This document shows, piece after piece, positions 1 through 6,099 of a stretch of 8,641 bases of DNA. The translations under genes were made by a program, and so were the position numbers. The stretch comes from Desulfobacteraceae bacterium (lineage in GTDB: Bacteria > Desulfobacterota > Desulfobacteria > Desulfobacterales > Desulfobacteraceae): the NCBI GenBank assembly GCA_003354055.1, contig PIVQ01000280.1, positions 1-8,641 on the forward strand, written 5' to 3'. Below the pieces are notes generated by a model, which saw only the letters and a list, made by a program, of their open reading frames with translations, did not search any database and was not told the DNA's origin. The number at the start of each line of letters is the position of its first letter. Within the stretch, counting starts at the first letter, position 1.

Positions 1-1796
1 CCGTTGAACAGGAGATCGTGGAACTTAGTATCCTTGATGGTGGGAAAGCCGATGCCGAAGATGGTGTAGATGCCTGAGGCCACAAAGTACTGGCCGATAG
101 CCAGGGCCTTTTCACTCATCCATTCCGGAGCGCAGCCAGCCACCGGGAGATCTGCAAGGCTGTTGCCAAGACCACCTGCCTCAACCATGGCTGAGGCCGC
201 AATCAGGATCCTGGTATTGTCCACACAGGATCCTAAGCCCAGTACCGGGGGCATGCCCACGGTTTCGCAGACCTCTGCCAGGCCGGGACCTGCCAGGGGA
301 GCTGCTTCAGGTGTGAGAAGACCGGCCTTGGCCAGAGCAATTTGGGAACACCCGGTCTGGAGAACCAGGACATCGTTTTTGATCAATTCCTTTACCAGGG
401 CCACATGGACCGAATCCTGCTGAACCTTGGGGTTGGTACAGCCGACGACCCCTGCCACCCCCCGGATTCTGCCGTTGATAATGTTTTCATTCAGGGGAGA
501 GTAAGAGCCCCTGAAGGAACCGCCCAGCATATATTCGATGTACTCATGGGTAAATCCGTGTACACCTGTCTGGATAATCTGCGGGATTTCAACGGGGTGC
601 TTTCTATCGGCATACCGGGTAATGGCTTTGGTCAGGATCTGGTCGGTACAGGTTCTGGGGTCGTGTTCTTCAAACTCAATATGGGTGGCACCTTCAATAT
701 GGCACCTGGGGTTGGTGGTGATTAAATGGGTATCATAGCATCTGGCCACTTCAGCCAGACCCTGTTTGATACACTGGATATCAACGACCATCGCATCCAC
801 GGCGCCTGTTACAATCACAGCCTCTGTGGATCCGAAGTTCCCTGCATGGGGCACCCCGTGGCGGGACATCATTTCAGCACCGGAACAGCACATGCCAACC
901 AGGTTGATGCCCTTGGCCCCTTTGGCCTTGGCCTCTTCAATATAAAATGACTCTCCCACGGCAGCCAGCATGCCTTCGAACATGGCAGGCTCATGGCCGT
1001 GGACAATGATGTTCACATGATCTTCCTTGAGTACGCCCATGTTCACATCAGCCAGGGTGGGAGACGGGGTGCCGAACATGATGTCGGAGAGTTCCGTTGC
1101 CACCATGGAGCCGCCCCATCCGTCCGCCAGGGCCGTCCGGCTGATCTGTTTGATCAGATTGTTATAGTCCTGATCACATCCGATATGGGTCCGGCTCATA
1201 AGCTCCATGACCTCAACCATGGCGCCCCTGGGCACAATACCGTCTTTGCGCCACTGTTCTAACGTGGCTTCGGGCACCCGTTTGGTAAAGGGCATTTCTC
1301 CGTCCACATTGGAAAAGGTCTTTTCCAGCTCATCGCACAGCTCTTTGGCAACGTCATAGACCTCCCGGCCTTCGGTCTCAATGCCGATTGATGTGGCCAC
1401 CCGTTCCAGTTTAAGGGTATCGTCAATGGCAAAATCTTTGGTCTTTCCCTCCACAATACTTCTGAACAGACCCAGGATGTGGCGGCCGTGATCATTGTGG
1501 GATGCAGATCCTGTTGCCACGTTCCGGCCGAAGTTCCTGGCCATGATGGTATCGATGGTGGCCCCGCAGACCCCGACTTTCTTATACGGATCTTTTGGGT
1601 TCAAACGGCAGGGCCCCATATAACAATGCTTGCAGCAGGCAGATTCTACACCGATGGGACAGGGTTTCATATCATATCCGCGGTCAAGGTCTAAGGTAAC
1701 CCCGTCCCGCCGCGCCTTATCCAGCATCTGCCTTGTTGCTTCGCAAATGGTCCGTTCTGATGAGGGAACCTGTTTTTTAATGGATTTATCGGCCAT
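1..1796 (-). CDS. cooS: Anaerobic Ni-Fe carbon monoxide dehydrogenase, catalytic subunit (3' end cut by window edge)
   Basis: Interconverts CO and CO2 at the Ni-4Fe-4S C-cluster. It acts in the cytoplasm as a homodimer, either alone or as the CODH part of the acetyl-CoA synthase complex of the Wood-Ljungdahl pathway. I translated the minus strand from ATG 1796; 598 codons are open to position 3, of about 630-640 usual for the family. Near the N-terminus, C46 and C54 match the D-cluster ligands and C55, C58, C63 and C77 the B-cluster, with spacing identical to the characterised Carboxydothermus CODH-II (offset +7). H100, H103 and H106 match the proton-channel histidines. C-cluster ligands are H268, C304, C342, C453, C483 and C524, and the active-site lysine in a SEK motif is K563. 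The CX7CC start indicates the [4Fe-4S]-type D-cluster rather than the CX2C [2Fe-2S] form known from Desulfovibrio vulgaris. The start is fixed by AGGAGGT four bases upstream. Accessory genes (cooC, acs) would lie beyond position 1, so the pathway role stays open. Confidence 0.96.
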   Translation of the reverse strand, partial: MADKSIKKQVPSSERTICEATRQMLDKARRDGVTLDLDRGYDMKPCPIGVESACCKHCYMGPCRLNPKDPYKKVGVCGATIDTIMARNFGRNVATGSASHNDHGRHILGLFRSIVEGKTKDFAIDDTLKLERVATSIGIETEGREVYDVAKELCDELEKTFSNVDGEMPFTKRVPEATLEQWRKDGIVPRGAMVEVMELMSRTHIGCDQDYNNLIKQISRTALADGWGGSMVATELSDIMFGTPSPTLADVNMGVLKEDHVNIIVHGHEPAMFEGMLAAVGESFYIEEAKAKGAKGINLVGMCCSGAEMMSRHGVPHAGNFGSTEAVIVTGAVDAMVVDIQCIKQGLAEVARCYDTHLITTNPRCHIEGATHIEFEEHDPRTCTDQILTKAITRYADRKHPVEIPQIIQTGVHGFTHEYIEYMLGGSFRGSYSPLNENIINGRIRGVAGVVGCTNPKVQQDSVHVALVKELIKNDVLVLQTGCSQIALAKAGLLTPEAAPLAGPGLAEVCETVGMPPVLGLGSCVDNTRILIAASAMVEAGGLGNSLADLPVAGCAPEWMSEKALAIGQYFVASGIYTIFGIGFPTIKDTKFHDLLFN

Positions 1797-1800
1797 ATCT

Positions 1801-1807
1801 ACCTCCT
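1801..1807 (-). promoter_or_regulatory. Strong Shine-Dalgarno of the CO dehydrogenase gene
   Basis: The minus strand reads AGGAGGT here, a full match to the anti-Shine-Dalgarno sequence, four bases before ATG 1796. It is the strongest ribosome binding site in the window. It fixes the CODH start and suggests high translation. Confidence 0.85.
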
Positions 1808-1866
1808 TCAAGAAACTATCAAGTATGAATATTAAAGGCGTTTATCAACACAGGGGGAAGCAAAGG

Positions 1867-1921
1867 AAAAAAAGATACAGCATGGCTTCGCCCTGGTATT
1901 GAAAGAAACCCCTTTACCGGG
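1867..1921 (-). terminator. Possible transcription terminator or leader structure between rhlE and cooS
   Basis: In the minus-strand RNA, CCCGGTA (1921-1915) can pair with TACC-A-GGG (1898-1891), giving seven pairs with one bulged base around a 16-nt loop. A smaller overlapping alternative pairs CAG-GGC with GCC and CTG (1895-1878) and comes closer to the seven-U run at 1873-1867. Neither is a textbook GC-rich stem directly abutting the U-run. It could end the helicase transcript, or be part of the CODH leader if transcription reads through. Confidence 0.3.
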
Positions 1922-2049
1922 ATATTAAGACTAAATAAATGATCCTGAGGTGGTGAATTTTATTCCGGAAAAATATGGCGCTCCTGTGGAACTCCTATGT
2001 TGTTTCGGCAATATCATCTTTGATTTTCTACGGCTGGCAGAGACCCCTT

Positions 2050-3432
2050 CTATCTCCGTCCTTTGGAACTGCCTTTTTTATCGGTCTGTTGAAAGCGTGC
2101 TCTTGAGCGGGATACTTTTTTCCCGGCCTTTCCTTTTTTCTGGCCGGATTTGGATTGGGGCTTCGCTTTTGGTTTTCTTCCCTTGGATTCTGACTTCTGT
2201 TTTGATGCTTTGCGTTTGCTGACCAGTTCTTTTATCTTCTTGTCTGCCTTTTTTTCACTGGCGGAGTCATCGGGCCGCAGCAGAACATAATCCGGGACAA
2301 CACCCCCGTGGGTAAACCCGCCGACGTCTTCCTTTGGGATCTTCTGATTCAGCAGTTTTTCAATGGCCGCAAGATTGGGTTTTTCAGCATGGCTGACAAG
2401 TGATACGGCAATGCCGCTCTCGCCTGCCCTTCCGGTACGGCCGATGCGGTGAATATAATCTTCCGGCATTCCGGGCATATCATAGTTGACCACATGGGGC
2501 AGGTTGGTTATATCAAGCCCCCTGGCAGCCACATCCGTTGCCACGAGGATGCGGAGCTCCCCTTTTTTGAACTCGTTAAGGGTCCGCGTTCTGAACGACT
2601 GGCTCTTGTTGCCGTGGAGGGCGGCGGTTGAGATTCCCTTTTCGGACAGTTTCGCCGTCAGCTTGTTTGCCCCGTGTTTGGTGCGGACAAAGATCAGGGC
2701 CTGGTTCCAGTTCTCCTTTTTAATCAGATGGATGAGCAGAGCCCGCTTATCGGTCTGTTCCACCATATGCACCTTTTGGATAATGGATTCAGCCGCTTTT
2801 ATCTTAGGGGCGACCTCAATATATTCAGGGTCGTCCAGCAAGATCCCCGCAAGATCCCGGATCTCCTGGGTGTAGGTGGCGGAAAACAGCATGGTCCTGC
2901 GGTTTTCAGGGACCCGTTCAAGGATATGGGAAATTTCTTCTTTAAATCCTAAATCCAGCATTCGGTCTGCCTCGTCAAAAACCAGAAACTCGATATGGGA
3001 AAGATTCAGACCTCTGTATTCGGTAAGATCCAGAAGCCTTCCCGGTGTGGCCACAAGGATATCAATACCCCGTTTAAGCCGGTCGATCTGGGGAGCGATG
3101 TTTACCCCTCCGTAAACCACTGTGCACCGAATGGATACCCGTCTTCCATAGGCCTTGAAACTCTCTCCCACCTGGAGGGCAAGTTCCCGGGTCGGGGCCA
3201 GAACAAGGGCTCTCGGATGTCTCTTGTTGACCTTTTGACGGCTTAAAATATCAACCAGCGGAAGGGCAAAGGCATCTGTTTTACCCGTTCCTGTCTGAGC
3301 CCGGGCAAGAATATCGTGGCCCTTGAGTATCTCCGGAATGACCCGGGTCTGAATGGGGGTGGGGGCTGTGTAACCCTTGGATTTAATCGCTTTAAGCAAG
3401 TCGACCTGAAGGTCAAAGTCATCAAATGACAT
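2050..3432 (-). CDS. rhlE: RhlE-type DEAD-box ATP-dependent RNA helicase
   Basis: ATP-dependent RNA unwinding; RhlE proteins are linked to 50S ribosome assembly, RNA turnover and cold adaptation. The 460-residue protein has all helicase motifs in order: Q-motif GYTAPTPIQ (20-28), motif I AQTGTGKT (45-52), Ia PTRELA (80-85), Ib TPGR (129-132), II DEAD (153-156), III SAT (184-186), IV LIFVRT (246-251), V ATDVAARGLD (298-307) and VI HRIGRTGRAG (328-337). The MSFDDF opening followed by the Q-motif is typical of RhlE. Residues from about 390 to 460 form a lysine/arginine/serine-rich, low-complexity tail, likely a disordered RNA-binding extension; there is no DbpA-type RNA-binding domain. The ATG at 3432 has AGGA six bases upstream. 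The gene lies 80 nt after rsgA, in the same direction. Family assignment is firm; the RhlE subfamily call rests on the N-terminus and core. Confidence 0.93.
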   Translation of the reverse strand: MSFDDFDLQVDLLKAIKSKGYTAPTPIQTRVIPEILKGHDILARAQTGTGKTDAFALPLVDILSRQKVNKRHPRALVLAPTRELALQVGESFKAYGRRVSIRCTVVYGGVNIAPQIDRLKRGIDILVATPGRLLDLTEYRGLNLSHIEFLVFDEADRMLDLGFKEEISHILERVPENRRTMLFSATYTQEIRDLAGILLDDPEYIEVAPKIKAAESIIQKVHMVEQTDKRALLIHLIKKENWNQALIFVRTKHGANKLTAKLSEKGISTAALHGNKSQSFRTRTLNEFKKGELRILVATDVAARGLDITNLPHVVNYDMPGMPEDYIHRIGRTGRAGESGIAVSLVSHAEKPNLAAIEKLLNQKIPKEDVGGFTHGGVVPDYVLLRPDDSASEKKADKKIKELVSKRKASKQKSESKGRKPKAKPQSKSGQKKGKAGKKVSRSRARFQQTDKKGSSKGRR

Positions 3433-3512
3433 ATAATATCCTGAATAATTTCTTGATTTTAAGTTTTTAGTACCAGAAGACTTATAACATTTTTTCGTGA
3501 AGTTGAAAATCC
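3433..3512 (-). promoter_or_regulatory. AT-rich gap between rsgA and rhlE with a weak promoter candidate
   Basis: The 80-nt gap is AT-rich. On the minus strand an extended -10-like TGTTATAAG lies about 16 nt after a TTTCAA element, which could serve rhlE independently. No hairpin followed by a T-run is visible, so read-through from rsgA is equally possible. Expect rhlE to be at least partly co-transcribed with rsgA. Confidence 0.22.
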
Positions 3513-4436
3513 CTATCGCCGGGTTCTGAAACGGGCGTCCCCGGCTTCAATCTGGTTAAAGATCTCTATGTAGGCGTCATACCGTTCCCGGGCAATATCG
3601 TTGCTCTCAATCAGGGCTGACACGGTGCATCCCGGTTCAGTGCGGTGGCGGCAATCCCGGAAACGGCAGGAGCCGGGCATGACGTTTTCAAATCCGGGGA
3701 AAACCTCAGCAAGATGCTCTGTGGTGATATCTACCAGTCCGAACTCGTTGAACCCCGGGGTATCAACAAGTTCACCGCCACCCGGCAAAGAGTGAAGGGA
3801 GGAAACAGTGGTGGTATTGCACCCCCTTTTCCCGGCTTCATAGATCTCTCCCACCTTGAGGTCTAGTGTGGGGCAAATGGTGTTGAGCAGGCTGCTTTTA
3901 CCGACCCCTGTGATGCCCACAAAAAAAGCCCGCAGACCCTGCCCCAGAAATGATGTCAAGGCATCAAGCCCCTGTCCTGTCATCGCGCTCACAACAAAGA
4001 TATCCAGAATGTCGGCATAGGTGTCGGTGAGTTTTGCAATAAATGCATCAGCCTCCTCAAGATCCACCTTGTTGATTATCAGCACAGGGGTCAGGTCCGC
4101 CTGTCTTGCGGAAATAATGGACTGGTCAATATATCCGGGAGTCGGCAGGGGCATGGGAGAAACCACCACACCGAGAACATCCAGGTTGGCACCGACGATG
4201 CGGACACTGCCCCGGGAATTTCTCCGGCAAAGTTCTGTTCGCCGGGACAGCCGTGTCAGGCGCTGATGCCGTACGGTCACGTTGTCTCCCACAACATGGC
4301 CTGAGCGCCGTTTCACCTTAACCATCTCCTGTTTGCCCGACTCAAACAGAATATCCACGGCAATACCATGGTGGGCAATGATGACGCCCTTTTGTTCAGG
4401 GCCTGTGCCTGTGGCCTTTTTTTTCTTGGTTTTCAA
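3513..4436 (-). CDS. rsgA: Small-subunit ribosome maturation GTPase RsgA (YjeQ/YloQ), TTG start
   Basis: Late-stage 30S assembly GTPase that checks the decoding centre and releases on GTP hydrolysis. The 307 residues are close to the B. subtilis homologue's length. An N-terminal OB-fold (about 18-95) precedes a circularly permuted GTPase with motif order G4-G5-G1-G2-G3: NKVD (122-125), SA (150-151), GITGVGKSS (174-182), TTT (208-210), DTPG (225-228). A C-terminal zinc-finger signature follows, with C257, C262, H264 and C270. The start is TTG at 4436: a stop lies two codons upstream, GGAGAG sits six bases before it, and the next in-frame ATG (M38) would delete part of the OB-fold. The N-terminus is lysine-rich. 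Oddly, the switch-I motif usually ending (K/R/Q)-H-T-T reads G-C-N-T-T, with Asn207 at the normally conserved histidine. It lies between two helicase genes that also act on ribosomal RNA. Confidence 0.95.
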   Translation of the reverse strand: MKTKKKKATGTGPEQKGVIIAHHGIAVDILFESGKQEMVKVKRRSGHVVGDNVTVRHQRLTRLSRRTELCRRNSRGSVRIVGANLDVLGVVVSPMPLPTPGYIDQSIISARQADLTPVLIINKVDLEEADAFIAKLTDTYADILDIFVVSAMTGQGLDALTSFLGQGLRAFFVGITGVGKSSLLNTICPTLDLKVGEIYEAGKRGCNTTTVSSLHSLPGGGELVDTPGFNEFGLVDITTEHLAEVFPGFENVMPGSCRFRDCRHRTEPGCTVSALIESNDIARERYDAYIEIFNQIEAGDARFRTRR

Positions 4437-4442
4437 ACGCTA

Positions 4443-4448
4443 CTCTCC
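4443..4448 (-). promoter_or_regulatory. Shine-Dalgarno supporting the TTG start of rsgA
   Basis: The minus strand reads GGAGAG six bases before TTG 4436. With an in-frame TAG immediately upstream, this decides the TTG start. Confidence 0.7.
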
Positions 4449-4469
4449 GTATTCGTATAAATATGGACC

Positions 4470-4484
4470 GATCCTCTTAGGATC
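4470..4484. repeat. Perfect 6-bp inverted repeat between dbpA and rsgA
   Basis: GATCCT and AGGATC flank a 3-nt loop, five bases past the dbpA stop codon. On the minus strand no T-run follows, so it is not a normal intrinsic terminator. It could be an RNA stem protecting or separating the dbpA and rsgA parts of a shared transcript, or chance. Confidence 0.4.
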
Positions 4485-4489
4485 AAATT

Positions 4490-5881
4490 TTAACTGTTGA
4501 GGCGGCCTTCATGCCTGATGACAATGAAGTGCCGTCCTTTGATCTTCTTTGTGGAAAGCGCTTCTTCAGCCTTGTCTGCCTGGGAGCGGTCTATGGCAAC
4601 GTAGGAGTAAAAGTCAAAGCAATTGATCTTGCCCACACAGCTTCCGGGTATTCCCGCATCCTTGGTCAGAGCGCCCAGGATATCACCGGGCCGGAGCTTA
4701 CTCTTTCTTCCGCCGTTGATGGAGAAGGTTACCATTGGGGGGAGGGTACTCTTTTCGCCTGAGGGCTCAAGCTCATCTATATCCGATGCTTCAAAAGAGT
4801 TGCCCATAATGGTATTGATCTCTTTCAGCCTGAAGTGCTCCTTGGGTGTATAAAGAGAAAAGGCCATTCCCTCCTGTCCTGCCCGTCCTGTACGGCCGAT
4901 GCGGTGGACATACACCTCCGGTTCAAAGGGCAGATCAAAGTTGATCACCGCACTTAAGTCTGAAATATCAAGGCCTCTGGCCGCAACATCCGTGGCCACC
5001 AGAATGGGGGTACTGCCGTTGGAAAAGCGTACCAAGACCTCGGTGCGTTCCTTTTGCTCAAGATCACCGTGAATGGCCAGAGAGGAAAATCCCTTGGCAC
5101 CGAGTGATCTTGAAAGGGATTTGCATTGCAGCTTGGTATTGCAGAAAATCAGTGTTGACGCAGGCCTGTACGCTTCTAAAATCCGGGCAGTAATATCGGG
5201 CTTTTCAAATGCGTCTGTTTCGTAAAAGTGCTGGAGGATAACGTTTTCTTCATGGACGACATCCACTTCCACCCGATGGGCATTTTTCTGAAATCGTGTG
5301 CTCATCTCAAGGATCGGCTCTGGAAACGTGGCAGAAAAAAGCAGGGTCTGGCGCTTTCCCGGCACAAAGCCCATGATCGCCTCAATGCTGTCGTTAAAGC
5401 CGATGTCCAGCATCCGGTCCGCCTCATCCAGCACAAGGGTGGTTACATTATCAAGGTTCATTGTCTCGCGTTTCAGATGCTGCTCAATGCGCCCGGGAGT
5501 CCCCACCACAATATGGGCCTGGTGCTCAAGAGAGATCTTCTGGGGCAGGAAGGGTACCCCGCCGCAGATTGTTACAATTTTGATGTTGTGTTTGAACCGC
5601 GCAATACGTCGCAGCTCCCCCGCCACCTGCTCTGCCAGCTCCCGGGTCGGACACATCACCAGCGCCTGTACCCTGAAGCGCTTCACATTCAAGTTGTGCA
5701 ATAATCCGATGCCAAAGGCCGCTGTTTTTCCGCTCCCCGTTTTGGCTTGGGCCAGCAGGTCCTCGCCTTTGAGTACATGGGGTAAACTTGCCGCCTGCAC
5801 CGGCGTCATCTCATGGTATCCCATGGTCCCTAAGTTCTTGACCATTGATTTATTTAATTCTAACGTTGTAAACGCGCTCAT
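4490..5881 (-). CDS. dbpA: ATP-dependent RNA helicase DbpA (23S rRNA hairpin 92-specific DEAD-box protein)
   Basis: DEAD-box helicase that unwinds rRNA next to hairpin 92 of 23S rRNA during 50S assembly. The 463-residue protein has the Q-motif region GYHEMTPVQ (21-29), motif I AKTGSGKT (46-53), PTRELA (78-83), TPGR (128-131), DEAD (152-155), SAT (183-185), LIFCNT (244-249), ATDVAARGLD (296-305) and HRIGRTGRAG (326-335). After a linker (about 360-392), residues 393-463 match the DbpA RNA-binding domain: KLRPGDILGAL (395-405), then GKIN (417-420) and a final KIKG (446-449). This domain separates DbpA from RhlE, SrmB and CsdA. The ATG at 5881 has a modest AAAGG four bases upstream. It is first in a same-strand group with rsgA (53-nt gap) and rhlE. 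A promoter candidate lies about 65 nt upstream. No key residue is missing. Confidence 0.95.
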   Translation of the reverse strand: MSAFTTLELNKSMVKNLGTMGYHEMTPVQAASLPHVLKGEDLLAQAKTGSGKTAAFGIGLLHNLNVKRFRVQALVMCPTRELAEQVAGELRRIARFKHNIKIVTICGGVPFLPQKISLEHQAHIVVGTPGRIEQHLKRETMNLDNVTTLVLDEADRMLDIGFNDSIEAIMGFVPGKRQTLLFSATFPEPILEMSTRFQKNAHRVEVDVVHEENVILQHFYETDAFEKPDITARILEAYRPASTLIFCNTKLQCKSLSRSLGAKGFSSLAIHGDLEQKERTEVLVRFSNGSTPILVATDVAARGLDISDLSAVINFDLPFEPEVYVHRIGRTGRAGQEGMAFSLYTPKEHFRLKEINTIMGNSFEASDIDELEPSGEKSTLPPMVTFSINGGRKSKLRPGDILGALTKDAGIPGSCVGKINCFDFYSYVAIDRSQADKAEEALSTKKIKGRHFIVIRHEGRLNS

Positions 5882-5939
5882 GAAACCTTTCTTTTATTGA
5901 ATACAGCTAGTTTTTTGTCTCTCAATTACCAGTGTCTGA

Positions 5940-5956
5940 CCTGCAAATATAGCAGG
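5940..5956. repeat. Inverted repeat overlapping the dbpA -10 element
   Basis: CCTGC and GCAGG are perfect complements separated by seven bases (AAATATA on the plus strand) that contain the putative -10 hexamer. The next outer pair is G-U in minus-strand RNA. The placement suits a repressor operator, but five pairs can also occur by chance. Confidence 0.35.
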
Positions 5957-5974
5957 CAAATCATATATGTACAA
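5946..5974 (-). promoter_or_regulatory. Candidate sigma-70 promoter for dbpA-rsgA-rhlE
   Basis: On the minus strand TTGTAC (5974-5969) is followed after exactly 17 nt by TATATT (5951-5946). The -10 matches consensus at five of six positions and the -35 at three. Transcription would start near 5939, giving a leader of roughly 55-60 nt before ATG 5881. The -10 falls inside the inverted repeat at 5940-5956. Confidence 0.4.
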
Positions 5975-6099
5975 TAAAAGGCAATATTTAAAAATGTCGG
6001 TATGGGGTACACCTGGTTTGAAAATTGGGGCTGATCGAAAAGAATACGAACTTCAAGCATTGCTGCTTTCAGGCAAAACTACTTTTAGCCAAAAAATGA

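Larger units (their letters stand above)
1797..2049. other. Intergenic gap between the RhlE-type helicase gene and the CO dehydrogenase gene
   Basis: This 253-base gap holds no credible gene. On the minus strand it has an 8-bp palindrome TTCCGGAA (1963-1970) with partly symmetric A/T flanks, an imperfect hairpin (1891-1921), and a run of seven T (1867-1873). About 50 nt upstream of the CODH ATG is a poor sigma-70-like pair, TTGATA then 17 nt then TACTTG; its -10 matches consensus at only three of six positions, so I do not call it a promoter. I see no CooA-type (TGTCA-N6-CGACA) or perfect FNR-type palindrome. Confidence 0.5.
5882..6099. other. Intergenic gap between the GGDEF gene and dbpA
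   Basis: This 218-nt AT-rich gap has no credible gene; a plus-strand frame across it (5967-6218) runs into the antisense of the GGDEF gene and lacks a ribosome site. It holds the promoter candidate at 5946-5974 and two hairpins. One, at 5999-6013 (five pairs including a G-U), is followed on the minus strand by five T at 5994-5990 and is a weak terminator candidate for the GGDEF gene. The other, just past the GGDEF stop, pairs GGC-AAAA with TTTT-GCC but has its T-run on the wrong side for minus-strand termination. Confidence 0.45.

Noticed and set aside
342..1262. Series of short plus-strand open frames
   Set aside because: All are shadows of the continuous CO dehydrogenase frame on the minus strand, which carries all metal ligands at family spacing.
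1800..1860. Possible CooA- or FNR-type operator upstream of the CO dehydrogenase gene
   Set aside because: TTGAT half-sites occur near 1818 and 1845 but no properly spaced inverted partner is present.
3795..3815. Frameshift as an explanation for the odd RsgA switch-I sequence
   Set aside because: Adding or removing a base at the G-run does not restore a His-Thr-Thr reading and would break the well-conserved frame on one side.
2430..5000. Similar stretches shared by the two helicase genes (for example around 2437 and 4889, and 2525 and 4979)
   Set aside because: They encode conserved DEAD-box motifs V and VI. This is paralogous protein conservation, not a DNA repeat or a recent duplication.
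5298..5900. Plus-strand open frame of 200 codons
   Set aside because: Fully antisense to dbpA, whose domains are unmistakable; the antisense translation resembles no family and lacks a ribosome site.
6069..6096. Hairpin with A/T run next to the GGDEF stop codon
   Set aside because: The T-run lies before the stem on the minus strand and an A-run follows it on the plus strand, so it cannot act as an intrinsic terminator for either direction.
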